Positions 13,984-21,655 of a stretch of DNA of 37,837 nt are shown one piece after another. A program made the position numbers and the translations under genes. This DNA comes from a virus, in IMG/VR virus record IMGVR_UViG_3300027917_000094, positions 1 through 37,837 of that record; one strand, 5' to 3'. Below the pieces are notes generated by a model. The model made no database searches. It was not told where the DNA came from and worked only from the letters and a program-made list of their open reading frames with translations. Every line of letters begins with the position of its first letter. Within the stretch, counting starts at the first letter, position 1.

Positions 13984-15018
13984 TCAGACCTCCATGTACG
14001 TGACCCGTGGCACCCATAGCCTCACCGCCCCACGTGCCTGGCCCTCTGGTACCTGCCACCCCAGCCAGAGGTGCACCGTGGCACCCGCGGCCAGGTCGCC
14101 CAGCAGTAGCTCGCTGTTCTGGAATGTGCCCGCGCTGCCGTTCGTGTCGTTGGCCACCCGCGCCCACGACCAGCCGTCGCGGATCACCACCGTGACGGTG
14201 TCGCTGGTGGGGTCGGCTGTGACCTTGGCGAACACCACCTGCAGCCCAGCCAGCCTGTCGGTGGCGTCCACGTACCCGTTGCCGCTCCCGTGCTCGTACA
14301 CGGTCTCGCCGTCGAACTTCGCAGTAGCGATACAGAGCGAGCCGCCGATGTTGACGTTGGCCGTGTAGTACGACCCCTGGTTGGTCCAGGTGTCGAACGT
14401 CATGGACTTGCTGGCAGCCGTGGCCAGCACCGCACGGTCAGGGTCGCTGTGCGGACCCAGGCGCACGATGTGGGTGGTTGCGATGTCGCCCGTGTAGTAC
14501 GCGCCTGGCAGCGGGTACACCCGCAGGTCTGCCGCCATGCTGCTGCCGATGTTGTGCAGCACCGCACGGAACGACACCAGCACCCCGTCGTTGGCCTGGA
14601 TGCCGAAGTTCAACGCACTGGTGTCAACGCCACCCGCGGACAGGTACGCGCCCACCGACACGACAGCCTCGTCGGTGTCGCCAGTGCCCGCGCTGAACAC
14701 CAGGCGCAGGCCAGGCACCACCAGGTCGTTGGGCGTGCTGCCGTCCTTGACTATGGTCACGCCCGTGGTGGGGTTGTGCCAGGGGTTGGCGTCGCCCAGG
14801 TCCGCGTTCACGTAGCACGTGGTGCCACTGAAGGTCAGGGTGTACACGTCGGCCACCGTCTGGCCGTTGTACCCACCGTCCAGCGGGTACCCGCTCTCGC
14901 TCAGGTCGCGCCGCACGCAGCTGACCAGTGGCGTGCCGCTGGTGTTCACCCAGCGCACGTCCAGGCTGCCTGTGGCACTGTCGTCTGCCGCCCAGCGGAG
15001 GACCACGTCTGCACCCAT
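13984..15018 (-). CDS. Tail-associated virion protein, paralogue of the gene at 12476-13504
   Basis: ATG at 15016-15018 is preferred, with GGAG six bases upstream; a GTG one codon earlier abuts the preceding TAG. The 344-aa protein shares its full-length pattern with the 342-aa product downstream, from DVVLRWAAD near the start, through LRVYPLPGAYYTGDIATTHI and the HSDP-R segment, to RDGWSWARVAND and LLLGDLAAG near the end. The copies have diverged strongly, keeping Gly/Pro/Trp positions. It probably forms part of the tail tip or a fibre. No catalytic motif is seen. Confidence 0.65.
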   Translation of the reverse strand: MGADVVLRWAADDSATGSLDVRWVNTSGTPLVSCVRRDLSESGYPLDGGYNGQTVADVYTLTFSGTTCYVNADLGDANPWHNPTTGVTIVKDGSTPNDLVVPGLRLVFSAGTGDTDEAVVSVGAYLSAGGVDTSALNFGIQANDGVLVSFRAVLHNIGSSMAADLRVYPLPGAYYTGDIATTHIVRLGPHSDPDRAVLATAASKSMTFDTWTNQGSYYTANVNIGGSLCIATAKFDGETVYEHGSGNGYVDATDRLAGLQVVFAKVTADPTSDTVTVVIRDGWSWARVANDTNGSAGTFQNSELLLGDLAAGATVHLWLGWQVPEGQARGAVRLWVPRVTYMEV

Positions 15019-15021
15019 CAC

Positions 15022-15459
15022 CTACTCCATTCGCACCAGCACGATGTGCGCCTCGTACACCCGGAACACCGCGGGCACGTCGTCGCCTGCCTCGTCGGTC
15101 TCGGGGTGGTCTGCCACCATGGGCACCCAGTCCTGCTCGTCGTCAGGGGCGAACGCGCACAGGATGGTGGTGCTGGTGCCCACCTCCAGCTTCGCGTACA
15201 TCAGCCCCAGCGTATTGCGCAGCGCCTGCAGGGTGGCCATCTGCGTGCCGTTGAGCCTGCGCACGAACAGCCGCAGCATGCGCTTCGCCTGGTCGGTGCC
15301 GTACTGCACCACGCACGGGGTGTTCACCAGGCTGTACCGCACACTGGTGCCCAGGCTGCCCTCCTCCCACCGCTCCTCCACGATGGGTGGGTGTGGGAAC
15401 AGCAGCTGCGTCACCCCGTCGTAGGTTTCAATGCCTACCTCGTCGTCTTCAAAGCTCAT
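15022..15459 (-). CDS. Tail protein following the tape measure, possible distal-tail role (145 aa)
   Basis: The ATG overlaps the tape measure stop as ATGA, with GGAGGTGA upstream. The product starts with acidic MSFEDDEVGIETYDGVTQLL, has an HPPIVEERWEEGSLG turn and a helix LNGTQMATLQALRNTLG, and ends in beta strands (VFRVYEAHIVLVRME). In siphoviruses the slot directly after the tape measure usually encodes the distal tail protein or a minor tail protein at the tube-tip junction. The length and beta/alpha mix agree, but the family is not identified. Confidence 0.6.
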   Translation of the reverse strand: MSFEDDEVGIETYDGVTQLLFPHPPIVEERWEEGSLGTSVRYSLVNTPCVVQYGTDQAKRMLRLFVRRLNGTQMATLQALRNTLGLMYAKLEVGTSTTILCAFAPDDEQDWVPMVADHPETDEAGDDVPAVFRVYEAHIVLVRME

Positions 15460-17828
15460 GGTAGGTCACCTCCCTGCGGTGGCGCGTCGGTGACTGGTTT
15501 GATCGGCCACACCAGCGGGTGGCTGTTGGCGTACTCCTGCAGTTCGTCCATCTTGTTCTTGATGGCCTGCGTGCCCTCCTCGCCAGCGCCCATGAACCCA
15601 CCACCCAGTTCTGCCTTGACCCGCTCGGCTGCCTCGCCAGCCGCCTGCCCCAGCATGTCCGGGAGCTTTATCAGTTCGCCGGTCAGCGCGTCGGTCATCT
15701 CGGTCATGGCACCAGTGATGGCTGGCATCATCTGCTCGTAGGCTGGACCCATGCTGCCGATGTCCGTCACCAGCTGCTGCAGTGCTGGCACCTGCTTCTG
15801 CGCCAACTCCGCGCTCATTTCCTTCACGCCCTCGCCAAGCTCAGACCACGGCACCTTGTACCGCTTCACGTTCTCCAGGTTGGTGATCAGCTGGTCACCG
15901 AAGTCGCCAGCGCCCTCGCCCAGGTCAATGCCCAGGTCCTTCAGCTTCTTGTAGTCCCGCACCTGGTCCTGTATTGCCTTGATGACATCGCTGCGGGTCA
16001 CCACGTTGTACTTCTCGCGCAGCGCCTCGGTGGTGGCGTCGATCTGTTGCTTCTGTGCCAGCAGCGCCTCCTTCACCCGGTCCATGCGCCGCTGCTCCTT
16101 GTCGGCCTCCTCGTTCACCTCCTCCAGGGTGTCGCGTTGCCGTATGCGCGCCTGGATCTCCTGCTGGAGCTTGTCGTGCATCTCAGCCAGCGCCCTGGCG
16201 TTGTCCTTGGTGTGCTGGGTGTTGATCTTCCACTCGTCGCCCACCAGCCCCAGCTTCTTCTTCTGTAGCTCCAGCTGGTCAATGGTCATGGCGAATAGGG
16301 CACCGTTACCAGCAAGCTCCTCAGCGAACTCGGACATGGGGTCCATGGCTGGGTCGAACATGCCCGCCATGGCCTTCCCCAGGTCGTAGGCGAGCGGGAT
16401 CAGTGACACCAGCACAGCCAGTAGCCCACCGCTGCCCAGCATTCCCCTGAGCTTGTGGCCCGCGGTGCTGGCCGTGAACATGGCCTGGCTCATCAGCCCA
16501 GTCTGTGCCGTGGCACGTGCGCTGCTGATGGTGAACCCGTTGGTGGCCATGGTGGCGACACCAGTGGCCTTCGTGTAGGTGCTCATGGCTGCAGCCAGCA
16601 CCCCCACCGACTTGATGAACGTGCCCAGCAAGATGATGAGCGGGGGCACCACCAGCCCCAGGGTGGCAAAGAACGCCAGGAACCCCTTGGTGACTGGTGA
16701 CATGTTGCCCAGCACCATGGTCACGTTCTCCACCGCGCCCGCAATGCGCTCGAACAGCGGCACCACCGTGGGCAGTATCTTGTCACCTAGCTCTAGGAAG
16801 CTGTCCTTGACCGTCTGCAGTGCCTTATTGAACCGTACCTTGTACGACACCTCCGCTTCCTGCGCTGCCAGCGCCAGGTCCTCGCTGGTGGTCTTGGCCA
16901 GGCTGTCGAAGATCTCCTGGGTCTTTTCAGCGTTGGCACCCACCAGGTTCAGCACGCCACTGAGGGCGCGCACGTTGGGGAACACCTTGGTCATGGCCTC
17001 CTCGTTGTCACCGAACCGCTGGCGCAAGGTCAGCAGCACGTCCAGCAGCCCCTTCTCGCGCAGCTGTGTGCGCAGGCCACTGGCCGACAACCCGAAGGCT
17101 TCTAGTTGATCGCGGGCACCCTTCGTGGGCTTCAGCAGGGTGGCCATCACGCTGCGCAGCATGGTGGCCGACTCCTCGGCGTTCACGCCCAGCCTGGTCA
17201 TGGCAGCGTACGCTGCGCCCACCTGGTTGAACGACACCCCCAGTTCACTGGCAATGGGCAGCACCCGCCCCAGCGTGGGTGCCAGCGTGCTGGCCTCCAG
17301 GTTGCCCTCGCGCACCGTCTTGACCAGGATGGCCACGGCCTCGCTGGCGTCCAGGTTGGCCGCGCCGTAGGCGTTGACCGCGGACACCGCAGCGAACGCC
17401 ACGTTCTTGGTCTCGCCCAGTCCGATCTTGGCAGCCTGCGCGCTGGCCTTCAGGATCTCCATGGCGGTCTTGCCACGGGCACCAGCACTGGTGATGAAGA
17501 ACATGGCCTCTGCCAGGTCGTTGGCAGACTGGCCCGTTGCCTTGGCAGTCTCCCGCACGTCGCCACGCCAGGCGTTCACCTGGTCCCTGGCAATGCCCAC
17601 CAGGCTGACCATGCGGTTCAGGCTGTCGTCGAAGTCCGCGGCCATCTTGGCGCTGGCGGCACCCACTGCAGCCAGGGGCAGTGCCACCTTCATGGTCAGG
17701 TTGTTGCCAACCGACTGCATCTTGCTGCCCAGCGCCTGGGTGTTCTTGGCCACGCGCTGCATGGCGTTCTCGAACCCCTTGGTGTCGCCAGACAGCACCA
17801 CCAGCAGGTCAGCCACTCGCAGTGCCAA
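15456..17828 (-). CDS. Tail tape measure protein
   Basis: The 790-aa protein starts at TTG 17826-17828 behind GGGAGGACACG, an unusual start decided by this ribosome binding site. It begins ALRVADLLVVLSGDTKGFENAMQ and has the tape-measure helix pattern ADFDDSLNRMVSLVGI plus a GQSANDLAEAMFFITSAG region typical of TP901-type core domains. Hydrophobic segments lie near residues 385-425 (FLAFFATLGLVVPPLIILLG) and 480-500. A coiled coil follows around 560-620 (RIRQRDTLEEVNEEADKEQR). It sets tail length and enters the cell envelope at injection. At roughly 0.15 nm per residue the tail would be near 120 nm. Confidence 0.9.
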   Translation of the reverse strand: MALRVADLLVVLSGDTKGFENAMQRVAKNTQALGSKMQSVGNNLTMKVALPLAAVGAASAKMAADFDDSLNRMVSLVGIARDQVNAWRGDVRETAKATGQSANDLAEAMFFITSAGARGKTAMEILKASAQAAKIGLGETKNVAFAAVSAVNAYGAANLDASEAVAILVKTVREGNLEASTLAPTLGRVLPIASELGVSFNQVGAAYAAMTRLGVNAEESATMLRSVMATLLKPTKGARDQLEAFGLSASGLRTQLREKGLLDVLLTLRQRFGDNEEAMTKVFPNVRALSGVLNLVGANAEKTQEIFDSLAKTTSEDLALAAQEAEVSYKVRFNKALQTVKDSFLELGDKILPTVVPLFERIAGAVENVTMVLGNMSPVTKGFLAFFATLGLVVPPLIILLGTFIKSVGVLAAAMSTYTKATGVATMATNGFTISSARATAQTGLMSQAMFTASTAGHKLRGMLGSGGLLAVLVSLIPLAYDLGKAMAGMFDPAMDPMSEFAEELAGNGALFAMTIDQLELQKKKLGLVGDEWKINTQHTKDNARALAEMHDKLQQEIQARIRQRDTLEEVNEEADKEQRRMDRVKEALLAQKQQIDATTEALREKYNVVTRSDVIKAIQDQVRDYKKLKDLGIDLGEGAGDFGDQLITNLENVKRYKVPWSELGEGVKEMSAELAQKQVPALQQLVTDIGSMGPAYEQMMPAITGAMTEMTDALTGELIKLPDMLGQAAGEAAERVKAELGGGFMGAGEEGTQAIKNKMDELQEYANSHPLVWPIKPVTDAPPQGGDLP

Positions 17829-18141
17829 CGTGTCCTCCCATGCTCTGTGTCACCGCCTTGGCGATGGCCTTCATGTGCTCCACCGACTTCTTAGGCTTCA
17901 GCCGTGTGGCGCGCCGCATCATTGACGGCATGTAGTCCAGTGGTGTGGCTGGCTTCCGTGGGCGCTGGATCAGGTTCACCAGGGTGGCCGTGACCATGGC
18001 TGGTCCGAACTCCGCACGCTCCACCTGCATGCGGTGTCGGCGCAGGAGCAGTACCAGCTGGCGCGGTGCCAGCCGCCAGAACTCCTCGCTGGCCAACCCC
18101 AGGTCCTGTCTAGCAGCCGACCACAGTTCCTCCCACGTCAG
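17809..18141 (-). CDS. Second tail assembly chaperone (gpT/rcc01693-like), frame-shifted or coupled
   Basis: The frame is open from 18195 to the stop at 17809. A TTG at 18096 is possible but lacks a ribosome binding site, and it would delete the conserved start of the domain: LTWEELWSAARQDLGLASEE then FWRLAPRQLVLLLRRH, the 'LGLxPxEFWxLTPxEL' pattern of GTA rcc01693-type chaperones. The frame is -1 to the preceding gene. Either a -1 ribosomal frameshift (window 18138-18195, for example G GAC CCT at 18165-18171) makes a G-GT fusion, or a CTG at 18139-18141 overlapping the stop as CTGA starts it. It overlaps the tape measure gene by 20 bases. Confidence 0.7.
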   Translation of the reverse strand: MTWEELWSAARQDLGLASEEFWRLAPRQLVLLLRRHRMQVERAEFGPAMVTATLVNLIQRPRKPATPLDYMPSMMRRATRLKPKKSVEHMKAIAKAVTQSMGGHVGTASG

Positions 18142-18195
18142 TGGGCTGGCGTGGTCGGCGCGGTAGGGTCCGACTCCCGCGCAACCTCCTCGGCG
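18138..18195 (-). other. Window for a -1 frameshift between tail assembly chaperones
   Basis: The gpT-like frame has its last upstream stop at 18196-18198 and the gpG-like frame stops at 18138-18140, so any -1 slip must fall between. No perfect X XXY YYZ heptamer is present. The nearest candidate is G GAC CCT. In most siphoviruses these two genes are joined by such a slip. Confidence 0.45.
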
Positions 18196-18500
18196 TCAGG
18201 CATTGATGCCAGCCACGCCTCGGTCAGTGCTGCCAGCACGGTGGCTGCGTGTTTGCCCAGTATCAGCCCCACCTGGTCAATGGCCTGCTCCACTGGCAGC
18301 ACGGCCAGCCTCGGGTCGTTGCGCTTCCAACACGCCCAGCACAGTGCGCGCAACCCGTTGCCGCTGATCTGCCTGTCCCAGTCCATCAGGTAGTTGATGC
18401 CAGACACACGCTCCGCGTCGCACAGCACATTGAAGTCGATGCGCATGGTGCGGTCTACCCCGTCCAGTACCAGGGGCACCTCGTAGAAGCCAGCGTCCAT
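18138..18500 (-). CDS. Tail assembly chaperone (gpG-like)
   Basis: The 120-residue protein starts ATG at 18498-18500 right after the tail tube gene. It has the usual pattern of these chaperones: a beta start (FYEVPLVLDGVDRTMRIDFN), an LCDAERVSGINYLMDW helix, RALCWACWKRNDPRLAV and an acidic C-terminus before the stop. The LCDAE-xxxG-NYL and LRALxWA patterns recall GTA and HK97-like 'GTA TAC' proteins. It coats the tape measure during tail assembly and is absent from virions. The frame change to the next gene is described separately. Confidence 0.75.
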   Translation of the reverse strand: MDAGFYEVPLVLDGVDRTMRIDFNVLCDAERVSGINYLMDWDRQISGNGLRALCWACWKRNDPRLAVLPVEQAIDQVGLILGKHAATVLAALTEAWLASMPDAEEVARESDPTAPTTPAH

Positions 18501-18503
18501 GAC

Positions 18504-18935
18504 CTACACCCCGAACGACGGTGCAGGCTCGCCGTTGATCTCCATGGTGATGTCAGCCGTCAGCACCCCGTCCACTGGTGCACTGGGGCTGAAGTTCGTG
18601 ATGTACGCAGCGAACTGCCACTCCGTCGAGCCTGGGTCGGGGAAGATGATCTTGTAGTTGTTCAGGTTGTTGTTCAGGTAGTCCGACAACAGCCCGGACA
18701 CGTGGTCGTGTGTCCCCTCGACCGGGTCGAAGTTGATGGTGAACGTGCAGCTGCCTGCCCGTTTCATGCCAGGGATCACCACCGCCCAGTCGCTGGTCTG
18801 CACACTGGCGTCGTGCAGTTCCCTGGTGAACCCTGGCCCGTCAATGTCACCCAGTTCGCCAATGGTGGCGAACACCTCGGGGTCGCCCCCGTCGCCCTTC
18901 TGGATGAGCGTGCCGTGTGAACCCAATGTGCCCAT
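18504..18935 (-). CDS. Major tail tube protein
   Basis: The 143-aa protein has a strong GAGGAGG site and lies just before the tail chaperones, where the tube gene is expected. It begins MGTLGSHGTLIQKGDGGDPE then VFATIGELGDIDGPG, followed by the acidic-to-Thr strand pattern HDASVQTSDWAVVIPGMKRAG and CTFTINFDP. It ends in beta strands VDGVLTADITMEINGEP, all features of lambda/HK97-type tube proteins. It polymerises in hexameric rings around the tape measure. Position and motif agree well. Confidence 0.85.
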   Translation of the reverse strand: MGTLGSHGTLIQKGDGGDPEVFATIGELGDIDGPGFTRELHDASVQTSDWAVVIPGMKRAGSCTFTINFDPVEGTHDHVSGLLSDYLNNNLNNYKIIFPDPGSTEWQFAAYITNFSPSAPVDGVLTADITMEINGEPAPSFGV

Positions 18936-18946
18936 GTCTTACCTCC

Positions 18947-19306
18947 TCACCGCCCAGCCCAGCTGCTGGGCAGGCGCAGCACGCAGACGTACACGTCAGC
19001 GGCACCAGCGTCGAACTCCAACGTGCCCGCACTGTCCCATCCCTTGATCGGGTACGGGCCGAAGGTGTGGTACGCGCCGATGCCGACGGTCTTGGTGGCG
19101 TCCTTGGTGCGCAGCATGGCGTCCTCCACCGACACCACGGTGAACGATTGCGTGCCCACGTTGTCGTTCCGCACCAGGATGATCTCGCGCCCAGTGTGCG
19201 TCACGAAGTTGCCGTTCACGTTGTCGCAGGCGCTCCACGTCAGCACGTCGCCGTCGTAGTCCAGCTGCCCGCCCAGGTCGATTGCCGTTACCTCAGTTCT
19301 GGCCAT
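18947..19306 (-). CDS. Virion-associated protein of unknown function before the tail tube gene (119 aa)
   Basis: ATG at 19304-19306 follows AAGGAGG. The product is beta-rich: RTEVTAIDLGGQLDYDGD, GREIILVRNDNVGTQSFTVV and a GIGAYHTFGPYPIKGWD turn are visible, with a C-terminal ADVYVCVLRLPSS strand. Small proteins with the 'I-L-V-R-N' and 'G-F-P' pattern are common in siphovirus head-tail regions, sometimes as head decoration proteins. Here it sits between the zinc-finger gene and the tube gene. I call it structural from context only. Confidence 0.65.
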   Translation of the reverse strand: MARTEVTAIDLGGQLDYDGDVLTWSACDNVNGNFVTHTGREIILVRNDNVGTQSFTVVSVEDAMLRTKDATKTVGIGAYHTFGPYPIKGWDSAGTLEFDAGAADVYVCVLRLPSSWAGR

Positions 19307-19309
19307 TGC

Positions 19310-19585
19310 CTAGTCCTCCTTGACCAGTGGTTTCCCGTCCGCGCCGAACAGCCCAGTCGGCTGTGGTTGCGGCGCATGCCGTTGGATGATGTGGTTCAGC
19401 AGCACCCGCTCGTGCAGGCTGTTGAACGGGCACAGCCTGCACTGGTACAGGGTGTACCTGCCCCACTGCTTCAGGTCATACGGTTTGTCTGGCCTCGGTG
19501 CCGCGGCTGGCGCTGCCTTCGCCGCTGGTGCCTTGGCTGGTGCCTTGGCCCGCGCCTTGGCCTTCGTGGTCTTGCGTTGCGCCAT
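19310..19585 (-). CDS. C2H2 zinc-finger protein in the head-tail module (91 aa)
   Basis: ATG at 19583-19585 lies two bases after the previous stop. The first 30 residues are a low-complexity Lys/Ala/Pro tail (AQRKTTKAKARAKAPAKAPA). A classical C2H2 finger follows: C49 and C52 in YQCRLCPF, then H65 and H70 in LLNHIIQRH, spacing C-x2-C-x12-H-x4-H. The end reads TGLFGADGKPLVKED. Short single-finger proteins of this kind occur beside phage tail genes without known function. The basic tail could bind DNA or the virion. The zinc finger itself is clear. Confidence 0.8.
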   Translation of the reverse strand: MAQRKTTKAKARAKAPAKAPAAKAAPAAAPRPDKPYDLKQWGRYTLYQCRLCPFNSLHERVLLNHIIQRHAPQPQPTGLFGADGKPLVKED

Positions 19586-19587
19586 GC

Positions 19588-19977
19588 CTACACCTCCGTG
19601 GTCATGACGTAGTTGCACACCCACACGAACCTGCCGTTGTCGTCCCGCTCCATGGGGAACGGCACCTGGTCCGGTCGGATGCTGATGATGTTCACGCCAG
19701 CCACCACGGCTGCATCCACAGCAGCCAGGCAGCGGTACGCAGCCACCGCGGTGGCCTCTGCTGCCACCACGTCGGTGTTGCGCACCACCACCTGGAACGC
19801 TATGGGGTCCAGGCGTGGCCCAGCGTGGTCGTGCACGTACACGGGAGGCGGGCCACCATAGCGGTTCACCGCCACCACGTTGTTGGGCGTGTCGGGCAGC
19901 ACGTGCAGGTACAGGTCCGTGCCGCGGGTTGCCACCTGGCTGCCCTCCAGCAGCGCCGCAACAGCCTCGACGCTCAT
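19588..19977 (-). CDS. Tail terminator / tail completion protein
   Basis: The ATG overlaps the gp10-like gene as ATGA. The 129-aa product begins with a helix (VEAVAALLEGSQVATRG), then DLYLHVLPDTPNNVVAVNRY, GGPPPVYVHDHAGPRLDP, IAFQVVVRNTDVVAAEATAV, AYRCLAAVD and a C-terminal strand pair. The PNN-V-V-Y-GG and P-R-V-VR pattern matches the minor capsid/tail terminator (gpU-like) family, which stops tube growth and forms the head-binding ring. Position after the neck protein and before the tube genes agrees. Confidence 0.75.
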   Translation of the reverse strand: MSVEAVAALLEGSQVATRGTDLYLHVLPDTPNNVVAVNRYGGPPPVYVHDHAGPRLDPIAFQVVVRNTDVVAAEATAVAAYRCLAAVDAAVVAGVNIISIRPDQVPFPMERDDNGRFVWVCNYVMTTEV

Positions 19978-20411
19978 GCGCCCTTCCCCTTGTGCTTCAT
20001 GGCAGCGCGCACGATGGCCGCGGCCATGTCACCAGACACTTTCCTGCCCATGCTCTTGGCGTGTGCCATGGCTGGCGTGTACAGGTACTTCGCCTGCCCT
20101 GTGGTGTGCTTGTACCAGGTGCGTTCGTGCTGCACGATGGCGTACGGCACAGCCGCGCCCCCATAGCCCAGCTTCACTGACATGCGGTTGGCACCAGTGC
20201 GCACTGGCGGCTGCACGTGGCCACTGCTGCGCAGGGTGCCGCCGTCCTTCGGAGCCACGGGCACGTAGTACTCTTTGCTGTCGCCCATGATCTCCTCACC
20301 ACGTTTGAACAGGCTGCGGCCAAGCTCCACCAGCCCCTCACGCCCCATGGCCTGCACCTGGCGCGCCAATGCCTTCGCACCCTTGTACTCGACCTTGACG
20401 CGGTTCTTCAT
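19974..20411 (-). CDS. HK97 gp10-like neck protein
   Basis: The ATG at 20409-20411 overlaps the closure gene as ATGA, so the longer upstream reading is rejected. The 145-aa product has the gp10 family pattern: VKVEYKGAKALARQVQAMG, LGRSLFKRGEEIMGDSKEYY, VPVAPKDGGTLRSSGHVQPP and AVPYAIVQHERTWYKHTTGQ, then AKYLYTPAM and a basic helix. The P-x-DTG-LRxS and YAxxxHE elements are diagnostic. It joins head to tail during assembly. It lies between head closure and tail terminator, as in HK97. Confidence 0.85.
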   Translation of the reverse strand: MKNRVKVEYKGAKALARQVQAMGREGLVELGRSLFKRGEEIMGDSKEYYVPVAPKDGGTLRSSGHVQPPVRTGANRMSVKLGYGGAAVPYAIVQHERTWYKHTTGQAKYLYTPAMAHAKSMGRKVSGDMAAAIVRAAMKHKGKGA

Positions 20412-20719
20412 GTCAGCACCTGCTGGTACACCTGGCCGTTCTCGTCCGGGTAGCTCTCCACACGTAGGATGACTGGCTGGCTGCCGTCTGGCAGCGTTAC
20501 GCGGTCCACTGGGCTGATGCCAGGGTTGCCGTCGCAGTAGATGGTGGTGGTGCTGACCACCTCCTGCCCATCCACGTCCCGCGTCATGCGGGGGCGACCG
20601 ACAACCCTGCACCGCACCGCAGTGGCCGCACCGTAGGTCGGGCGGCTGTACTCGTCCAGGCCAGTCCGTGGCTCCCAGGTGACCTCCTGGGTCATCAGAT
20701 CTGACCAGGGCGTTGTCAC
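20408..20719 (-). CDS. Head closure (head-tail joining) protein
   Basis: GTG at 20717-20719 has GGAGGGTG upstream and overlaps the adaptor stop as GTGA. The 103-aa product is short and beta-rich with the SPP1 gp16-type pattern: VTWEPRTGLDEYSRPTYGA, VRCRVVGRPRMTRDVDGQEV, STTTIYCDG, DRVTLPDGSQP and VILRVESYPDENG. This protein seals the portal-adaptor channel before tail joining. Gene order adaptor, closure, gp10, terminator supports the call. Confidence 0.8.
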   Translation of the reverse strand: MTTPWSDLMTQEVTWEPRTGLDEYSRPTYGAATAVRCRVVGRPRMTRDVDGQEVVSTTTIYCDGNPGISPVDRVTLPDGSQPVILRVESYPDENGQVYQQVLT

Positions 20720-21369
20720 AGCACCCTCCTGCTGATCAGTGCACGGGCGTCGGGCGGCAGCCCAGCTGCCGTCACCACGCCCTGCGCGTTGGTCTGGTCC
20801 GCGTACGTTATGGCAAGGTCACCCACCTTGCGCGACTGCACGTCGCCCCCACCGCGCTGCTCCTTGCGGTGCCAGGCGCACACCGTGATGATGCACGCCT
20901 CCTCCACGTCGTACGGTAGGTTGCGGTCGTCCTCGCCTGGCAGCAGGTACCCAGCCGTGTATGTCACGTTGACGTTGTGCTGCTCCGTGCTGGGCAGCGT
21001 GTACCGCTCAACCGCCCACCCCACCCACGCCTCGCGCACCCAGCCCACCTCGCGGTACAGCATGCCAGCGTCGGCGTCCTGCACCACGAAGTCGGTCACG
21101 GGTTCGCTGTCGATGAGGATGGTGGGCGTGCCCACGATGGGCGTGTTGGTCAGCGCCAGGTGCGGCCAGTCGTTGCCAGGCAGCGTCTCCACATAGTCCT
21201 GCCTGGCGTACACCCTGCCCGCGTACTGGCTGATGGCATCGCTGGCTGCGCGGATCATGCGCTCCAGCAGGGCGTCGTAGGTGTCCACCGTCAGCTGCAG
21301 CGCATCCTTGACGGCTGTCAGCGTGGTGAGCGCCGTTGTGCCTGCCGTGGTGGTCACTGTGATGCCCAT
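20716..21369 (-). CDS. Head-tail adaptor (connector) protein, HK97 gp6-like
   Basis: The 217-aa product starts ATG behind GTGAGGTGA. It has the connector pattern: an N-terminal helix region (LTAVKDALQLTVDTYDALLE then RMIRAASDAISQYAGRVYAR), a strand ending DYVETLPGND, LALTNTPIVGTPTILIDSEP, then VNVTYTAGYLLPGEDDRNLP followed by VEEACIITVCAWHRKEQRG. The YTAGY and P-D-EEA elements mark this family, which forms a 12-mer ring under the portal. The C-terminus DARALISRRVL fits the usual ending. Confidence 0.88.
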   Translation of the reverse strand: MGITVTTTAGTTALTTLTAVKDALQLTVDTYDALLERMIRAASDAISQYAGRVYARQDYVETLPGNDWPHLALTNTPIVGTPTILIDSEPVTDFVVQDADAGMLYREVGWVREAWVGWAVERYTLPSTEQHNVNVTYTAGYLLPGEDDRNLPYDVEEACIITVCAWHRKEQRGGGDVQSRKVGDLAITYADQTNAQGVVTAAGLPPDARALISRRVL

Positions 21370-21377
21370 GCCTCACC

Positions 21378-21644
21378 TCACTTCGTTACACCCTGCGCTG
21401 GCTTCGTCACGGCAGCGTAGGCTGCCTTCTTACCCTTGATCTTCTGGTCGCCAACCTGGTACCAGCCACCACCCAGGTGCACTGGCACAGCGGGCGCAGG
21501 TGAAGAAGCACGGGCAGGGGCAGCGTATGCGGCCACCCCCGCCCGCACGAAACGACGGGCCACCGCGGGTGGGAAGGCAGCGCACTCACCTGCGTTGTAC
21601 GGCAGGTTGTGGCGCAGGAACTTCACCAGTACCTTCGCACCCAT
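21378..21644 (-). CDS. Small protein between capsid and connector genes (88 aa)
   Basis: ATG at 21642-21644 has GGGAGG upstream. It begins AKVLVKFLRHNLPYNAGECA, then FPPAVARRFVRAGVAAYA, the 'YNAGExAxFPPxxAxxLxxxGVA' pattern of small proteins next to capsid genes in many phages. A Pro/Ala linker is followed by a second short element, GGGWYQVGDQKIKGKKAAYAA. The second part may bind DNA or the connector. The family's function is unknown to me, and the context is the head-tail interface. Confidence 0.7.
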   Translation of the reverse strand: MGAKVLVKFLRHNLPYNAGECAAFPPAVARRFVRAGVAAYAAPARASSPAPAVPVHLGGGWYQVGDQKIKGKKAAYAAVTKPAQGVTK

Positions 21645-21655
21645 GCGGTACCTCC

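Noticed and set aside
14290-15741. 483-residue plus-strand open frame
   Set aside because: Shadow of two minus-strand tail genes and the tape measure 3' end; no family resemblance.
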